From positions 1 through 25,407 of the IMG/VR virus record IMGVR_UViG_3300031772_000256: a DNA stretch of 25,407 nt. One strand, written 5' to 3'. Below the pieces are notes generated by a model. That model was not told where the DNA came from and did not search any database. It saw nothing but the letters and a program-made list of their open reading frames with translations. Position 1 is the first letter of the stretch. Every line of letters starts with the position of its first letter. Made by a program: the position numbers and the translations under genes. Shown piece by piece: positions 15,466 to 23,394 of this stretch. This stretch comes from a virus.

Positions 15466-16524
15466 TGGTTCAAACTCCCTGTTATTTTCAACCATTGTTA
15501 ATACTTTTCCACCAGCTCCAGCTTCCGTTACTAAATCGCACGATACGGCATCGGATATGTTCGAAACTAATTTTACGGTTTCAATTCCTGCCTCAAGAGC
15601 CTTCTGTAATTTCAATTTAGCTCCATCGGGAACGCCTGATTCAATAAGCTGATCAATGCTTATTTCCTGAGCATCTCCGCTAGCATTTATTGACAACCCA
15701 ACGAATGATTTGTCGGGATATTGTTTTGAATATTCTACTGCGTGTCGCATAAGTGCTCTGGCCCACTCGTAAGGCTTGTCTGGTAGAGTAACAACGTCTG
15801 CCATTAGAACAGCCTGTCCGTCTTCATTTTCCTCGACTCGAACTTTTTCAAAGTGACCTAACACATCCTTGACCGATCGCTCTGGCCTGATTTGTTCCTC
15901 GATGTCGGTCGGATGATCTGCGAATATTTTCTTTCCCTCAAAAATTGATACCGCCGACTCTAATGCTTCGCGAGAGTAATAAAATCGGTCATTTAGATTT
16001 CCCATTCCCTCCGCAAGTAATACGGCCTTGAATTTAGTAAATCCAATTCCGTTATCCTTGGCGTTTGATTCAAGTAATTTACATTTGATCCCAATAAGAT
16101 TTGCCGCCTCTTTTTTCTTATCCTGATCGGCCACCAATACTTGTGGAAAAGAACTAGAGGCATCGGCCTCTTGACTTTTGTCCTGTAATATTTCTGGCGC
16201 ACTTATTTGGTAACCTTTTGATTTTAAAAGATTGTAGAATGTCGCTCCTGACATTTCAGGATGCTGTGCAAGCATTTGATTTATCTCGTTGATCGATCCT
16301 ATTTGTGGTGATTGCTCTATCTCTACCGCTGGAGATTGGTCTTCTTTTGACGGAGCGGTCTCTTGATTTGGATCTGGTTTTTTAAATATCAGCTTGTGAT
16401 ACCTATCGGAACCCCAAAACCAATACTGGGTTTTGATCCCGAAATTCTTATCGGCAAGACCAGATTTTTTTTCATCATGATCTTTCTCGAAAAGTTTAAC
16501 CAATATGCTCAATTTAGAGGTCAT
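14671..16524 (-). CDS. head maturation protease fused to scaffold
   Basis: This protein has 617 residues in three parts. Residues 1-160 are an extra N-terminal region rich in charged residues. Residues about 160-345 look like a prohead serine protease of the herpesvirus assemblin / T4 gp21 fold. The candidate catalytic His204 is in KIFADHPT, the candidate Ser278 in FVGLSINASG, and SDAVSCDLVTEAGAGG is typical of this group. Residues 354-617 are Glu/Lys-rich with coiled coils (KLQGENAKLKENLFKLEKEKE), typical of a scaffold. The protease should digest the scaffold and itself inside the procapsid. GGAAGG lies seven bases before the start. A strong internal start at residue 354 (see separate entry) would make the scaffold alone, like C and Nu3 of lambda. 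The N-terminal extension has no function I can recognise. Confidence 0.85.
   Translation of the reverse strand: MTSKLSILVKLFEKDHDEKKSGLADKNFGIKTQYWFWGSDRYHKLIFKKPDPNQETAPSKEDQSPAVEIEQSPQIGSINEINQMLAQHPEMSGATFYNLLKSKGYQISAPEILQDKSQEADASSSFPQVLVADQDKKKEAANLIGIKCKLLESNAKDNGIGFTKFKAVLLAEGMGNLNDRFYYSREALESAVSIFEGKKIFADHPTDIEEQIRPERSVKDVLGHFEKVRVEENEDGQAVLMADVVTLPDKPYEWARALMRHAVEYSKQYPDKSFVGLSINASGDAQEISIDQLIESGVPDGAKLKLQKALEAGIETVKLVSNISDAVSCDLVTEAGAGGKVLTMVENNREFEPMSKKDKAMEAKIKEAMKLAESEEKQESEETIEAFGKPPEKKDGEENPAVDVEKKPEDKEEKDAPGEPAPKHDDEDQDIALIKKLLSDYVGGDGEPSEEETSMAKEAYASAKEMGMEGEEALKCAGYSMKMAKHMASKQIAKESEETKESEEKKEVDKKESASFLKLQGENAKLKENLFKLEKEKEIEKLLQESGLPRAATKVIRAKLEESKTIAEVKTKLELFKEGYNATSGEAKGIGTLFIQPEKQTTSKSSKGLNLSDCLTK
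15014..15047 (-). repeat. 18-base tandem repeat in scaffold, encoding KESEET / KESEEK
   Basis: Two identical 16-base stretches start 18 bases apart (15014-15029 and 15032-15047). They encode KESEET and KESEEK, six residues each, in the charged linker of the scaffold. Such short in-frame repeats can change copy number without breaking the frame. They explain part of the low complexity of this region. Confidence 0.7.
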
Positions 16525-16882
16525 GCTTTAGCCTTCCTTGCTTTAAAACCAATCGTACGAGGAAATCACATTGACCACCACCTAGCGGTATGATTTCTGG
16601 ACTTAGAGCCAGATCATCAAGGTGGTATCCGTTGTTGAGGCAAATCCGTTCTACCTCTTCAAGCTTTGTGGTTCTGTAACCAAATATCTCATACTTATGT
16701 CTTCGCACCAAGTTAGATTTTCTGAAAAGATGTGATCCGGTCTCGATCTGTCCAAACAATTCATCTTTGCGACCTAACCACTTTTCAGGGTTGCGCTCAA
16801 ACTCGGTCAAGGTCGGCATACCATAGTCGCTTGGATTTCTTTCAATATCTGATAACTCTGTCGTTGAATTAATACCCCTCAT
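16514..16882 (-). CDS. small protein between portal and protease genes, unknown
   Basis: This 122-residue, mixed alpha/beta protein is rich in charged residues (TEFERNPEKWLGRKDELFG, VRRHKYEIFGYRTTKLEEVE). It overlaps the portal stop by 14 bases and the protease start by 11 bases, so it is likely translated by coupling. AGGAC lies about ten bases before the ATG. No membrane segment, signal peptide or known motif is visible. The C-terminal GGGQCDFLVRLVLKQ is a probable strand. Some head operons have a small portal- or protease-associated protein at this point, but I cannot support a specific role. Confidence 0.6.
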   Translation of the reverse strand: MRGINSTTELSDIERNPSDYGMPTLTEFERNPEKWLGRKDELFGQIETGSHLFRKSNLVRRHKYEIFGYRTTKLEEVERICLNNGYHLDDLALSPEIIPLGGGQCDFLVRLVLKQGRLKHDL

Positions 16883-18575
16883 GATCTGATAGGTCCTTTT
16901 TGTCTTGCGATGTTATTGAAGTTTTTCTTGAGCTAATGCCCATACTTCCAAGGGAACTTAGAGGATTAGATTGCTCAGGTGGAATAGTGACATCTGACTC
17001 GATGGCAACCTTCTCGTCATCATAATTAAAATCTGTCACGTTGAATTCTTTCGCAGCAATTTCCGCACATCTTTCTTTAGACAACCATCCAGAACTCTGA
17101 GCCAACAATAAGTCTTTCAGCTTTTGACTTCTATCGGCGATAATAATCTCTGGAAATGTAACTTCTATTCCGGTTTCTATGCCGTAAGTTTTAAACAGCC
17201 TCGTGGCCATTTTTCTAATGATTCTCTCATATACTAGCTGCCTAGCCTCGAACTTCTTAGTCACCGGCTCAGTCGCGACGATCGCATTTCCTCTGGTGCC
17301 TTGACCTGACAAGTGAGATCCAAAGTATTGAACTGGAATTCCGGTCGCGATTGCCACCATCGACATAGCCCAATCAAAGGCATTCGATACACTTTTGCCA
17401 GCGCCTTGCGCAGATAACATTTCTCGCGTGACTTTTGCCGAATGAACAAACTCACTGCCAGCCGGAGGTATTGTCCCAAGAGCTTCTTGACTAGCAACAT
17501 AAGCATCGATGTCGGCTTGCGATCCTTCGATCTTTGTATCAATGGCCCATGCCGCATTTTTTTGCATCCCAATGATTGAATAATTCACGGAATCTCTTAA
17601 TCGCTTCATGTATCCCAACGCTGGGAACAGGTCGGATCGACCACGTTTCTCATTTGACGCGCAATTTATTTTAAAGTGATCGACTTGATCGGCTGGGATT
17701 TGTTGATAAATAAACTTTGATCCTGGAACCGACTTCCCTGCATCTTTCCCAGTATAGGTTTGGTATTGCGTTGGTGCCACCCATTGATAAAAAAGAACTC
17801 TAGTAATATCCTCTGGGTAAGTCACGATTTCCCAAATGACGGAAGGATCTATTAGCCTAATTCTAGGGAGAAATTTACTCTTCGGCATTTGATCTGGACT
17901 TACCTGATAGGAAATATACTCCTCATTCCCAGGCAGCCACCAAAGCATTGACTCACCGTAAATGCTTAATTCTATCGCAACATATTCCATTAGTTGATCT
18001 AGATTATTCACCTCGCTAAAAGCGTCCCAAATTGCTTGCGCAACCTTGCTTTCGCAGTTCACTTTAAAGCCACGACCAAGAGTGAAGTCTCGAATTATAT
18101 GGACAACCGATCTGCCCATTGGATCGTGATGATAAGCATGAAAGCAAGTCGCGTGCATTTTCAAATAGTCTTTTTGATAAAGCTGCTTATTAAATGGCCC
18201 ACCTAAAGTATTGATTGTGTCGTCTCCAACTCTGGAGCTAGGATCTGCATCGGTGGAAAAATTATCACAGGACTCTTTAAAGTTTAATCGGCTTGATTCG
18301 TTTTTCTTGTAAGATTCAAGAAAGGCGTCCTTGCCCATTTCCTGCACAGTCCTTGTGCCATCATTTTTTATTGAAATAACTCTCGCCTCTATCGTGCAAT
18401 CACTAGATCCCTCTAGGCATTGAACAATGTCGTCTAAAGTTTTGGCTGTGCTAGGATCTCCATTGAACGGAGTGACTGACTCGTCAAACTCATAGCTGTC
18501 TGTGTCGAATGTTGCCTGATTTTTCAACACGCTCAATCTGTGATGCAAATTCTTTTTGTCTATTGATTCATCCAC
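16869..18575 (-). CDS. portal protein
   Basis: This 568-residue protein forms the ring through which DNA enters and leaves the head. The first 110 residues are an acidic N-terminal region. The core has MGRSVVHIIRDFTLGRGFKV, LSIYGESMLWWLPG, RIRLIDPSVIWEI and DQVDHFKINC. The helical stem and crown region includes GYMKRLRDSVNYSI and the signature-like MSMVAIATGIPVQYFGSHLSG...ATEPVTKKFEAR. The start is GTG, because AGGAG stands ten bases upstream and no ATG occurs in frame for 80 codons. It overlaps the end of the MuF-like gene by 16 bases. Size and order agree with portal families. In most phages the portal precedes the MuF-like gene, but here it follows it. Confidence 0.9.
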   Translation of the reverse strand: MDESIDKKNLHHRLSVLKNQATFDTDSYEFDESVTPFNGDPSTAKTLDDIVQCLEGSSDCTIEARVISIKNDGTRTVQEMGKDAFLESYKKNESSRLNFKESCDNFSTDADPSSRVGDDTINTLGGPFNKQLYQKDYLKMHATCFHAYHHDPMGRSVVHIIRDFTLGRGFKVNCESKVAQAIWDAFSEVNNLDQLMEYVAIELSIYGESMLWWLPGNEEYISYQVSPDQMPKSKFLPRIRLIDPSVIWEIVTYPEDITRVLFYQWVAPTQYQTYTGKDAGKSVPGSKFIYQQIPADQVDHFKINCASNEKRGRSDLFPALGYMKRLRDSVNYSIIGMQKNAAWAIDTKIEGSQADIDAYVASQEALGTIPPAGSEFVHSAKVTREMLSAQGAGKSVSNAFDWAMSMVAIATGIPVQYFGSHLSGQGTRGNAIVATEPVTKKFEARQLVYERIIRKMATRLFKTYGIETGIEVTFPEIIIADRSQKLKDLLLAQSSGWLSKERCAEIAAKEFNVTDFNYDDEKVAIESDVTIPPEQSNPLSSLGSMGISSRKTSITSQDKKDLSDHEGY

Positions 18576-19663
18576 GAGTCAAAGTCTCCTAATTTTTTTG
18601 TTTCATATTCTGGCAAGTCATCGGTCATTGGAGCCATTGAACATCGGCAACCCCAATGCGCTTTCGGAGTGACGGCTCTACATTCGTCATCCTTATGCTT
18701 TCCTGAATTCAATTGTTTTTCAATTTCAGAAGTTGTTAGCCCATCGCGCCATAAACAGCAATCATCTGTCTTATCGTCAACAATTGCAATCCACATAAAC
18801 TCCTTAATTCCATTTTTATTTGCAGAGTCAACCATTCCCTCTCGAACTGCAGACACGAAATCCTCGGTCATGTCGCGCTCTACTTCCCATGCGTAAATGA
18901 CCTCATCTCCTGCGGCCGTTTTGTGCGCCTGGTATCCTGGCTCAACTGGAAAATATACCTCGGGTCCATTGAATTCTGTGATAAAATCATTTTTGTATTC
19001 GTCCACAATATCTTGCCAATCTCGCTCATCATAGAACCCAACCGACAATCGTTGAGCGATATGCCTCTTATCTGACTCCCTGGACTGGATCACTTGCGGT
19101 TTTAGTATCCTGCGGTTTGATATTTTTTTCTGTCTTGGAAAAGAATCATAAACTCTTTGAATAAACTCTTCTCGACTATCATCTAGGACAACTCCTAGAC
19201 TTGCCGCATCCATAACTTTGTGCTTTAGCCTGGTTAAGCTTAATAGAATTCTTTTATGCAATTGCCCACCGGACCCAGAGCTTCTACTAAGAGCCTTAAC
19301 TAGATCTGAATTTTCAATCGTGTATTTGTGTTCCTTATCTAGTGCCCTGGCGATTGCTTCATTGTCTGTGATGATAGTAAATATATAAGTTCTTTTTCTC
19401 AAAAGCATATACTCTCGATAGACCTCCGCTGCCCATTGATCAAATATGTGATCTAAATAAAATGAAACGTGCTTATTGCTCTGGGGTATATGTATTAGTT
19501 TTTCGTAGTTTGACGCCATTAGATTAAGGATACTAGTTAAATACTTTCTGGTAATATCTGAAACCTTTAGCTGTGACTTACGAAGCAATACCTCTAGAAC
19601 TCTATCCCTGTCCCTAATGAAATTTCTGTATTCTAATGAATTAGTGAGAGGTTTTTTTGTCAT
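18560..19663 (-). CDS. minor head protein, MuF-like
   Basis: This protein has 367 residues. The first 200 residues are helical and basic (RNFIRDRDRVLEVLLRKSQL, KVSDITRKYL). The last 110 residues carry the MuF-type signature: WIAIVDDKTDDCCLWRDGL, then a spacer, then VTPKAHWGCRCSMAPM, where the Cys, Cys, His and Cys-x-Cys residues may bind a metal. Members of this family sit inside the head, bind the portal, and in some phages carry toxins; no toxin domain is seen here. The ATG at 19663 lacks a good ribosome site, which is unusual in this window. The stop lies inside the portal gene start. Function in head assembly is well supported by the C-terminal signature. Confidence 0.8.
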   Translation of the reverse strand: MTKKPLTNSLEYRNFIRDRDRVLEVLLRKSQLKVSDITRKYLTSILNLMASNYEKLIHIPQSNKHVSFYLDHIFDQWAAEVYREYMLLRKRTYIFTIITDNEAIARALDKEHKYTIENSDLVKALSRSSGSGGQLHKRILLSLTRLKHKVMDAASLGVVLDDSREEFIQRVYDSFPRQKKISNRRILKPQVIQSRESDKRHIAQRLSVGFYDERDWQDIVDEYKNDFITEFNGPEVYFPVEPGYQAHKTAAGDEVIYAWEVERDMTEDFVSAVREGMVDSANKNGIKEFMWIAIVDDKTDDCCLWRDGLTTSEIEKQLNSGKHKDDECRAVTPKAHWGCRCSMAPMTDDLPEYETKKLGDFDSWMNQ

Positions 19664-19671
19664 CTCAGAAA

Positions 19672-19700
19672 ATATTGATTCGATTGGCGCGTTTTGTCAA
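19672..19700 (-). promoter_or_regulatory. possible promoter before MuF-like gene
   Basis: On the minus strand TTGACA (19700-19695) stands 17 bases before CAATAT (19677-19672), which keeps three of six -10 positions. It lies in the 47-base gap between the large terminase and MuF-like genes, and the start would be almost at the ATG. This is suggestive only. The -10 box is poor and no test of expression is possible from sequence. Confidence 0.25.
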
Positions 19701-19710
19701 TTCTGATTTA

Positions 19711-21036
19711 TCATCTACGCGATACGACTTTAAGAACTCCAACATCTTGAATCTTGGTGCCTGGTAAGAATTTAAACACAGGATACCCAACGCTGTCCGA
19801 AGCGTGGGTTAATTCTCTTTTCTTTCCTGGATCCAAAGTGGCATCTGCACCATCTTTCCACAGGACTCGCTCGAAATCTTTCTTTAGTTTTGGGCACTTC
19901 TCTGGGTGTAAGAAAAAGGAAACTGTGCCATCGGCAGCCTTCAGTCTTGTGTTCATGGTGTTGACTCTATCTTTGACTGTCGGATTACTCTCGGGAGTTT
20001 CATTGTTTACATGGAATTTATGTTCTTTAAGTATAGCCTCAATTATGTCATAGTCCGAATTGGAAGCTGCGGCTCTTTGTCTTGCTTTTCCGGTGGCATC
20101 TCCGCAAAGAATTATCAAACCCTTCCAATTCATGTCTTTCAGTCTTGAGACCAATTCCAAGCTAGCCTCTTGCGTGTTTGAATTCTCCAGGTGAATCTCG
20201 TCGAACCAATAGCACTTCTCTTTTGAGAACTGCCCAAAATGCCAGCTCATAGGCGTGATGTTAAAATCAAGACCAATAACAAGAGGTAAATAAGGGCTAA
20301 ATAAATCAGCGTTTCCGGTGAAAGGACTAACCAGCAACTCGTTATGTGTACCGTAATTGCAGTAAGCACGTCCCGATTGAATATCTCTGAAGTTCGCATT
20401 GATTTCCTGATCGAACTCACCATCTGACATATCTTTTTTTGAAGACTCATACTCTTCCTGAGTAAACAATGGATTGCAAGTGCTAGGAGCTTGAAAAGAT
20501 TCCCAATCCTCGTCGGTAGATCCTTTTTCAAAAAAGTCATAGAATTGATCATAACCCTTTGGCGTGGAAATGAAAACCGCCCATCCTTGAGTTGTCGTAA
20601 GCATATTCCTAATTACCTGTGTCCACAGGTCTTGGTGCTGATCTCGCACCTCATCGATAATTACGCCATCAAGTGTCGCACCTCGAAGTCTGTGCAGAGT
20701 TTCCCCTGACTTGAATGTAACCTTCGATCCATTGATAAATGTAATTGTTAAACGAGATTCATTAGGTTTTTTTATTGCTCCTGAGTCGCGGAGCATTTCA
20801 ACCAGTCTCTCAAATTGAAGTCTGGCCTGATCGAATATTGGCGATAAGAACCAATAATGACCCCTGGGATTTTCCCAGGCTTTGGCAGCTAGTTCATTAA
20901 TACCAAATGTTGATTTCCCACTTTGTCGGCCAAATGCCCCAACTCTAAACCTGGCTTTAGATTCGTGAAGCTTTCTTTGCATCTCGTGAGGCGTGTAAAG
21001 CTCCAGTGTTATTTCATGTTTTTTTCTCTTTGCCAT
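19711..21036 (-). CDS. terL: terminase large subunit
   Basis: This 441-residue protein is the DNA-packaging ATPase and nuclease. The Walker A motif is GRQSGKST at about residues 36-43, Walker B is VIIDE at about 125-129, and the coupling motif is STPKG at about 157-161. The nuclease half shows GLDFNITPMSWHFGQ, IILCGDATGKARQRA and HASDSVGYPVFKF, whose acidic residues probably bind metal. The start is the ATG at 21036, which shares one base with the small terminase stop (TAATG); AAGGTGGGG lies just upstream. A GTG at 21054 would add six residues. The gene follows the small terminase as usual. Packaging type (cos or headful) cannot be told from what I see. Confidence 0.95.
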   Translation of the reverse strand: MAKRKKHEITLELYTPHEMQRKLHESKARFRVGAFGRQSGKSTFGINELAAKAWENPRGHYWFLSPIFDQARLQFERLVEMLRDSGAIKKPNESRLTITFINGSKVTFKSGETLHRLRGATLDGVIIDEVRDQHQDLWTQVIRNMLTTTQGWAVFISTPKGYDQFYDFFEKGSTDEDWESFQAPSTCNPLFTQEEYESSKKDMSDGEFDQEINANFRDIQSGRAYCNYGTHNELLVSPFTGNADLFSPYLPLVIGLDFNITPMSWHFGQFSKEKCYWFDEIHLENSNTQEASLELVSRLKDMNWKGLIILCGDATGKARQRAAASNSDYDIIEAILKEHKFHVNNETPESNPTVKDRVNTMNTRLKAADGTVSFFLHPEKCPKLKKDFERVLWKDGADATLDPGKKRELTHASDSVGYPVFKFLPGTKIQDVGVLKVVSRR

Positions 21037-21410
21037 TATTTGGCAGAGCCCCACCTTGCTTTGTAGACTTTATCTTTTTTAGTGTCTGTTTGTTCTCCGG
21101 TCTCTGATCCATCCCTGTAACCAAAGCGACACTTCATTGTAAATATCCAAACAGATTGGGCGAAGTTAGGTATTTTGCCAACCATTCCATTTACTCCGAG
21201 AGTTTCCCAGAAGTAGCGAGATTTAATGTCACCGATTGATTTGGCCTCGGCAAATTCAGAATGCTTGTCAATCCATTGGTACAAACAAATTCTATTGCAG
21301 TTTGCTACGGCACCGAAGGCTTCAAATGAGTAACCCTTGCTCATGTGCTCGATTAGCTTTTGCGGCAAGGTCTCGTTCCATTTCTCTTGTCCCTTTTTTG
21401 GTCTAGCCAA
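21036..21410 (-). CDS. terS: terminase small subunit
   Basis: This 124-residue protein would recognise phage DNA for packaging and load the large subunit. The N-terminus has a basic start (MARPKKGQEKW) and a helix-turn-helix-like segment (SFEAFGAVANCNRICLYQWIDKHSEFAEAKSIGDI). This is close to small terminases of the sort with a resolvase-like DNA-binding domain. The remainder includes IPNFAQSVWIFTMKCRFGY and an acidic/basic tail. The start is TTG with AGGAG nine bases upstream. The gene overlaps the end of the upstream peptidase gene by eight bases and joins the large subunit by a one-base overlap. The assignment is firm from position and the helix-turn-helix pattern. Confidence 0.85.
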   Translation of the reverse strand: MARPKKGQEKWNETLPQKLIEHMSKGYSFEAFGAVANCNRICLYQWIDKHSEFAEAKSIGDIKSRYFWETLGVNGMVGKIPNFAQSVWIFTMKCRFGYRDGSETGEQTDTKKDKVYKARWGSAK

Positions 21411-21906
21411 TTCGCTTTACTCCTATGGTCCTAACTTTTTCCCTTAAATCTTTTAAGGAAATGAAGTCCTGCAATTCGTCAAAAGATACATCGTAGCTGC
21501 TTTCCAAAAACTCTGCAACCAATTCCGAACAGATCAAGGTTTGCGAGCCATTCACATCTGTTTTGAAGAAGGTTTTGAAATGCCCCCAATAATTTGAAAT
21601 TGAAATTAACAACAATTGAAAGACCGAGTACGGCTTGCCCACCAAAGGTTTAATGAATACTTGCACCGCAGATGGAGTTAATTCCGGCATCTCATAGGCT
21701 TCAACGATGGTGTAATGATTGAGCCATTCTTCATAGGCAATATCTCTAGATATAGGAATAATACTTTCAACGACTCTTGTCATCCTGTCGTCTGAGTAAA
21801 GCAAAGCCGCGTGCTGAAAGGGAACCTTGTCGAGTATCTCTATCGAGCCGCCGAAGAATCTTTTAATACCTGACTTGCTTGTGCAGAATAAAACTAAGAT
21901 TCTCAT
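21403..21906 (-). CDS. permuted NlpC/P60 (YiiX-like) cysteine peptidase or amidase
   Basis: This 167-residue protein shows the order of the permuted papain-like fold: His32 in FQHAALLYSDD, Glu48 in RVVESIIP, and Cys126 in TLICSELVAEFLE. The region GKPYSVFQLLL lies between them, as in YiiX/YebB-like proteins. Members cleave or transfer acyl/amide bonds; the substrate of this one is unknown. It has no signal peptide. AAGGG lies before the ATG, and the stop overlaps the small terminase start. A peptidase between fibre-like genes and the terminase is not the usual place for an endolysin, so it may act in the virion, in entry, or on the host envelope. A separate endolysin exists at 1032-1487. Confidence 0.75.
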   Translation of the reverse strand: MRILVLFCTSKSGIKRFFGGSIEILDKVPFQHAALLYSDDRMTRVVESIIPISRDIAYEEWLNHYTIVEAYEMPELTPSAVQVFIKPLVGKPYSVFQLLLISISNYWGHFKTFFKTDVNGSQTLICSELVAEFLESSYDVSFDELQDFISLKDLREKVRTIGVKRIG

Positions 21907-21918
21907 TTTAGTTATCCC

Positions 21919-22596
21919 TTAAAGTTTTTTAGTTAATGTATAGTTGACCGCAACACTCCTAGCAGAGCCAGAATTGACGGCATGATATTTCACCGACAGA
22001 TAAAGATTAATGGGGATCTTTGCGTTGAGTGGATATGTGTCTATCTTGTGAACAGAAATAGATCCATTGGCAACTTCAACGAAAGCTTTATCTATGTACC
22101 TGGATACCGTTGGCCAGTTCTCGCAAATGCTTGGTCTAGCGATAGAGGGAATGATTCCATCCGGATCTTCGACACTCGCCTCGATCCAATCCCCGAACTC
22201 CGCTCCGGATACTATCAATGCACCACCAGAAACATATCTTTCTTCAGTCATTTTAAATGAGATATCAGTTGCGGTATTTATGGCGCAAGATACTGGGGAC
22301 GCTAAGGCATCCCTCTTCGTTCTAAAGGTTGGTTGTGCAAATGGTTGTTGCTCTGGTTGTATCTTAACCTCCACAGGAACATTTGTGTTCTGAGGCAATG
22401 GCAAACCAGAGTGATTAGTTACGAGTGTTGACAGGGTTGTTTGTTCTTCAGTAGACAAGTCAGACTTGAAAGAGATCTGTAGATCTGAGCCAAATAGAGT
22501 AATGTAATCTATAGCTATGGTAATGCTACTATTCTGAATCTCTTGCGTAAGCCTGTCGATTGATACAGGTGTTTTGGTGAATGAATAAGTTGTCAT
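21919..22596 (-). CDS. virion or fibre structural protein, unknown family
   Basis: This 225-residue protein has an N-terminal region (ITIAIDYITLFGSDLQISF, LSTEEQTTLSTLVTNHSGLP) resembling a small domain that recurs in phage structural proteins, where helix LS..E...L..L...H follows a strand pair. The middle and C-terminus are beta-rich, ending AVNYTLTKKL. GGAG lies five bases before the ATG. It directly follows the fibre-like 265-residue gene and probably forms part of the same structure. No enzyme motif or membrane segment is visible. The exact role, head fibre or neck appendage, cannot be told. Confidence 0.65.
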   Translation of the reverse strand: MTTYSFTKTPVSIDRLTQEIQNSSITIAIDYITLFGSDLQISFKSDLSTEEQTTLSTLVTNHSGLPLPQNTNVPVEVKIQPEQQPFAQPTFRTKRDALASPVSCAINTATDISFKMTEERYVSGGALIVSGAEFGDWIEASVEDPDGIIPSIARPSICENWPTVSRYIDKAFVEVANGSISVHKIDTYPLNAKIPINLYLSVKYHAVNSGSARSVAVNYTLTKKL

Positions 22597-23394
22597 CTAT
22601 ACTCCAAGTCTAATTAAAAGTAAGCTTCGACCATTGGCCGTAAATGTCCCTTGATTTGTTGAAATTCTTAAGTCGATCGTTTTTAATCCATCAACTTGAA
22701 AGATCGTCTGTGTCAATAGCTGAAATGTCATGTTGGAAGATCCCGATTGAAATGTTCTTTTTGAATCCGCTATTGCCGTTCCATTGTAATAAATAGTTGC
22801 GTTATTGAGTGAATTATTCTGATTATTAATATTGGTCGAACTGTACCAAATTGCATAAGTGCCAGCTTGGGGAATTAAAGCCATTCCAGTTATTAAAACA
22901 TCCGTCGCCGATCCTGTTGCAAAAGCCGTTGTTGAGATTACGTTGTAATTAACAATACCAGTCGCAACACTTAAAACAGTTTGGAAATATTCCCAAGTTC
23001 CCGCTGCAGATCCATTCAATCTTAAATAGGCCCAACCGATTGACCCTTGAGAAAGCACGAACAGATTCGCATTAGATCCATCTTTGATTTGAACTGATTG
23101 CGTAGATTTATTTAATAATGTGAAAACAATTGTTAATGGCAAGCTTGTCGCGTCTGGCAACACAACAGAGTAGCCAGTGGCGGTCCCTGTTAGTATTTGA
23201 AACGTCTTATCAGTCGTCGTGAGCGTTAATGTTCCATTGAGTGTCGTGGCTTGGGTTCTTGAATTGTAAACTGTTTGTTCTCTGGTTTCATTCAAAGCCG
23301 ATTGAACTTCCGTTGATTGAAAGCTCGTGGCTATCGTTTTATCGAATGGCGTTTCGATTGCTTGTTGTGTTCTACCGTAGGCGAATAAAGACAT
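22597..23394 (-). CDS. fibre-like structural protein with C1q-like C-terminal domain
   Basis: This protein has 265 residues. Residues 15-40 (TPFDKTIATSFQSTEVQSAL) match a short conserved motif of phage fibres in which PFD...F....VQ.AL/I links modules. Residues 55-138 form a beta module ending AGTWEYF, related to the C-terminal modules of the large fibre at 4954-6753. Residues 145-265 resemble a C1q/TNF-like jelly roll: LIPQAGTYAIWYSS, FQVDGLKTIDLRIS, RSLLLIRLGV. AAGGAG lies nine bases before the ATG. A receptor- or envelope-binding fibre is likely. Its location upstream of the terminase suggests a head or neck fibre rather than a tail-tip fibre, but that is inference. Confidence 0.75.
   Translation of the reverse strand: MSLFAYGRTQQAIETPFDKTIATSFQSTEVQSALNETREQTVYNSRTQATTLNGTLTLTTTDKTFQILTGTATGYSVVLPDATSLPLTIVFTLLNKSTQSVQIKDGSNANLFVLSQGSIGWAYLRLNGSAAGTWEYFQTVLSVATGIVNYNVISTTAFATGSATDVLITGMALIPQAGTYAIWYSSTNINNQNNSLNNATIYYNGTAIADSKRTFQSGSSNMTFQLLTQTIFQVDGLKTIDLRISTNQGTFTANGRSLLLIRLGV

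Noticed and set aside
14756-15652. Plus-strand open frames of 111 and 119 residues rich in Ser and Phe
   Set aside because: They are the complement of the Glu/Lys-rich scaffold (GAA and AAG read backwards give Phe, Leu and Ser), so they follow from composition.
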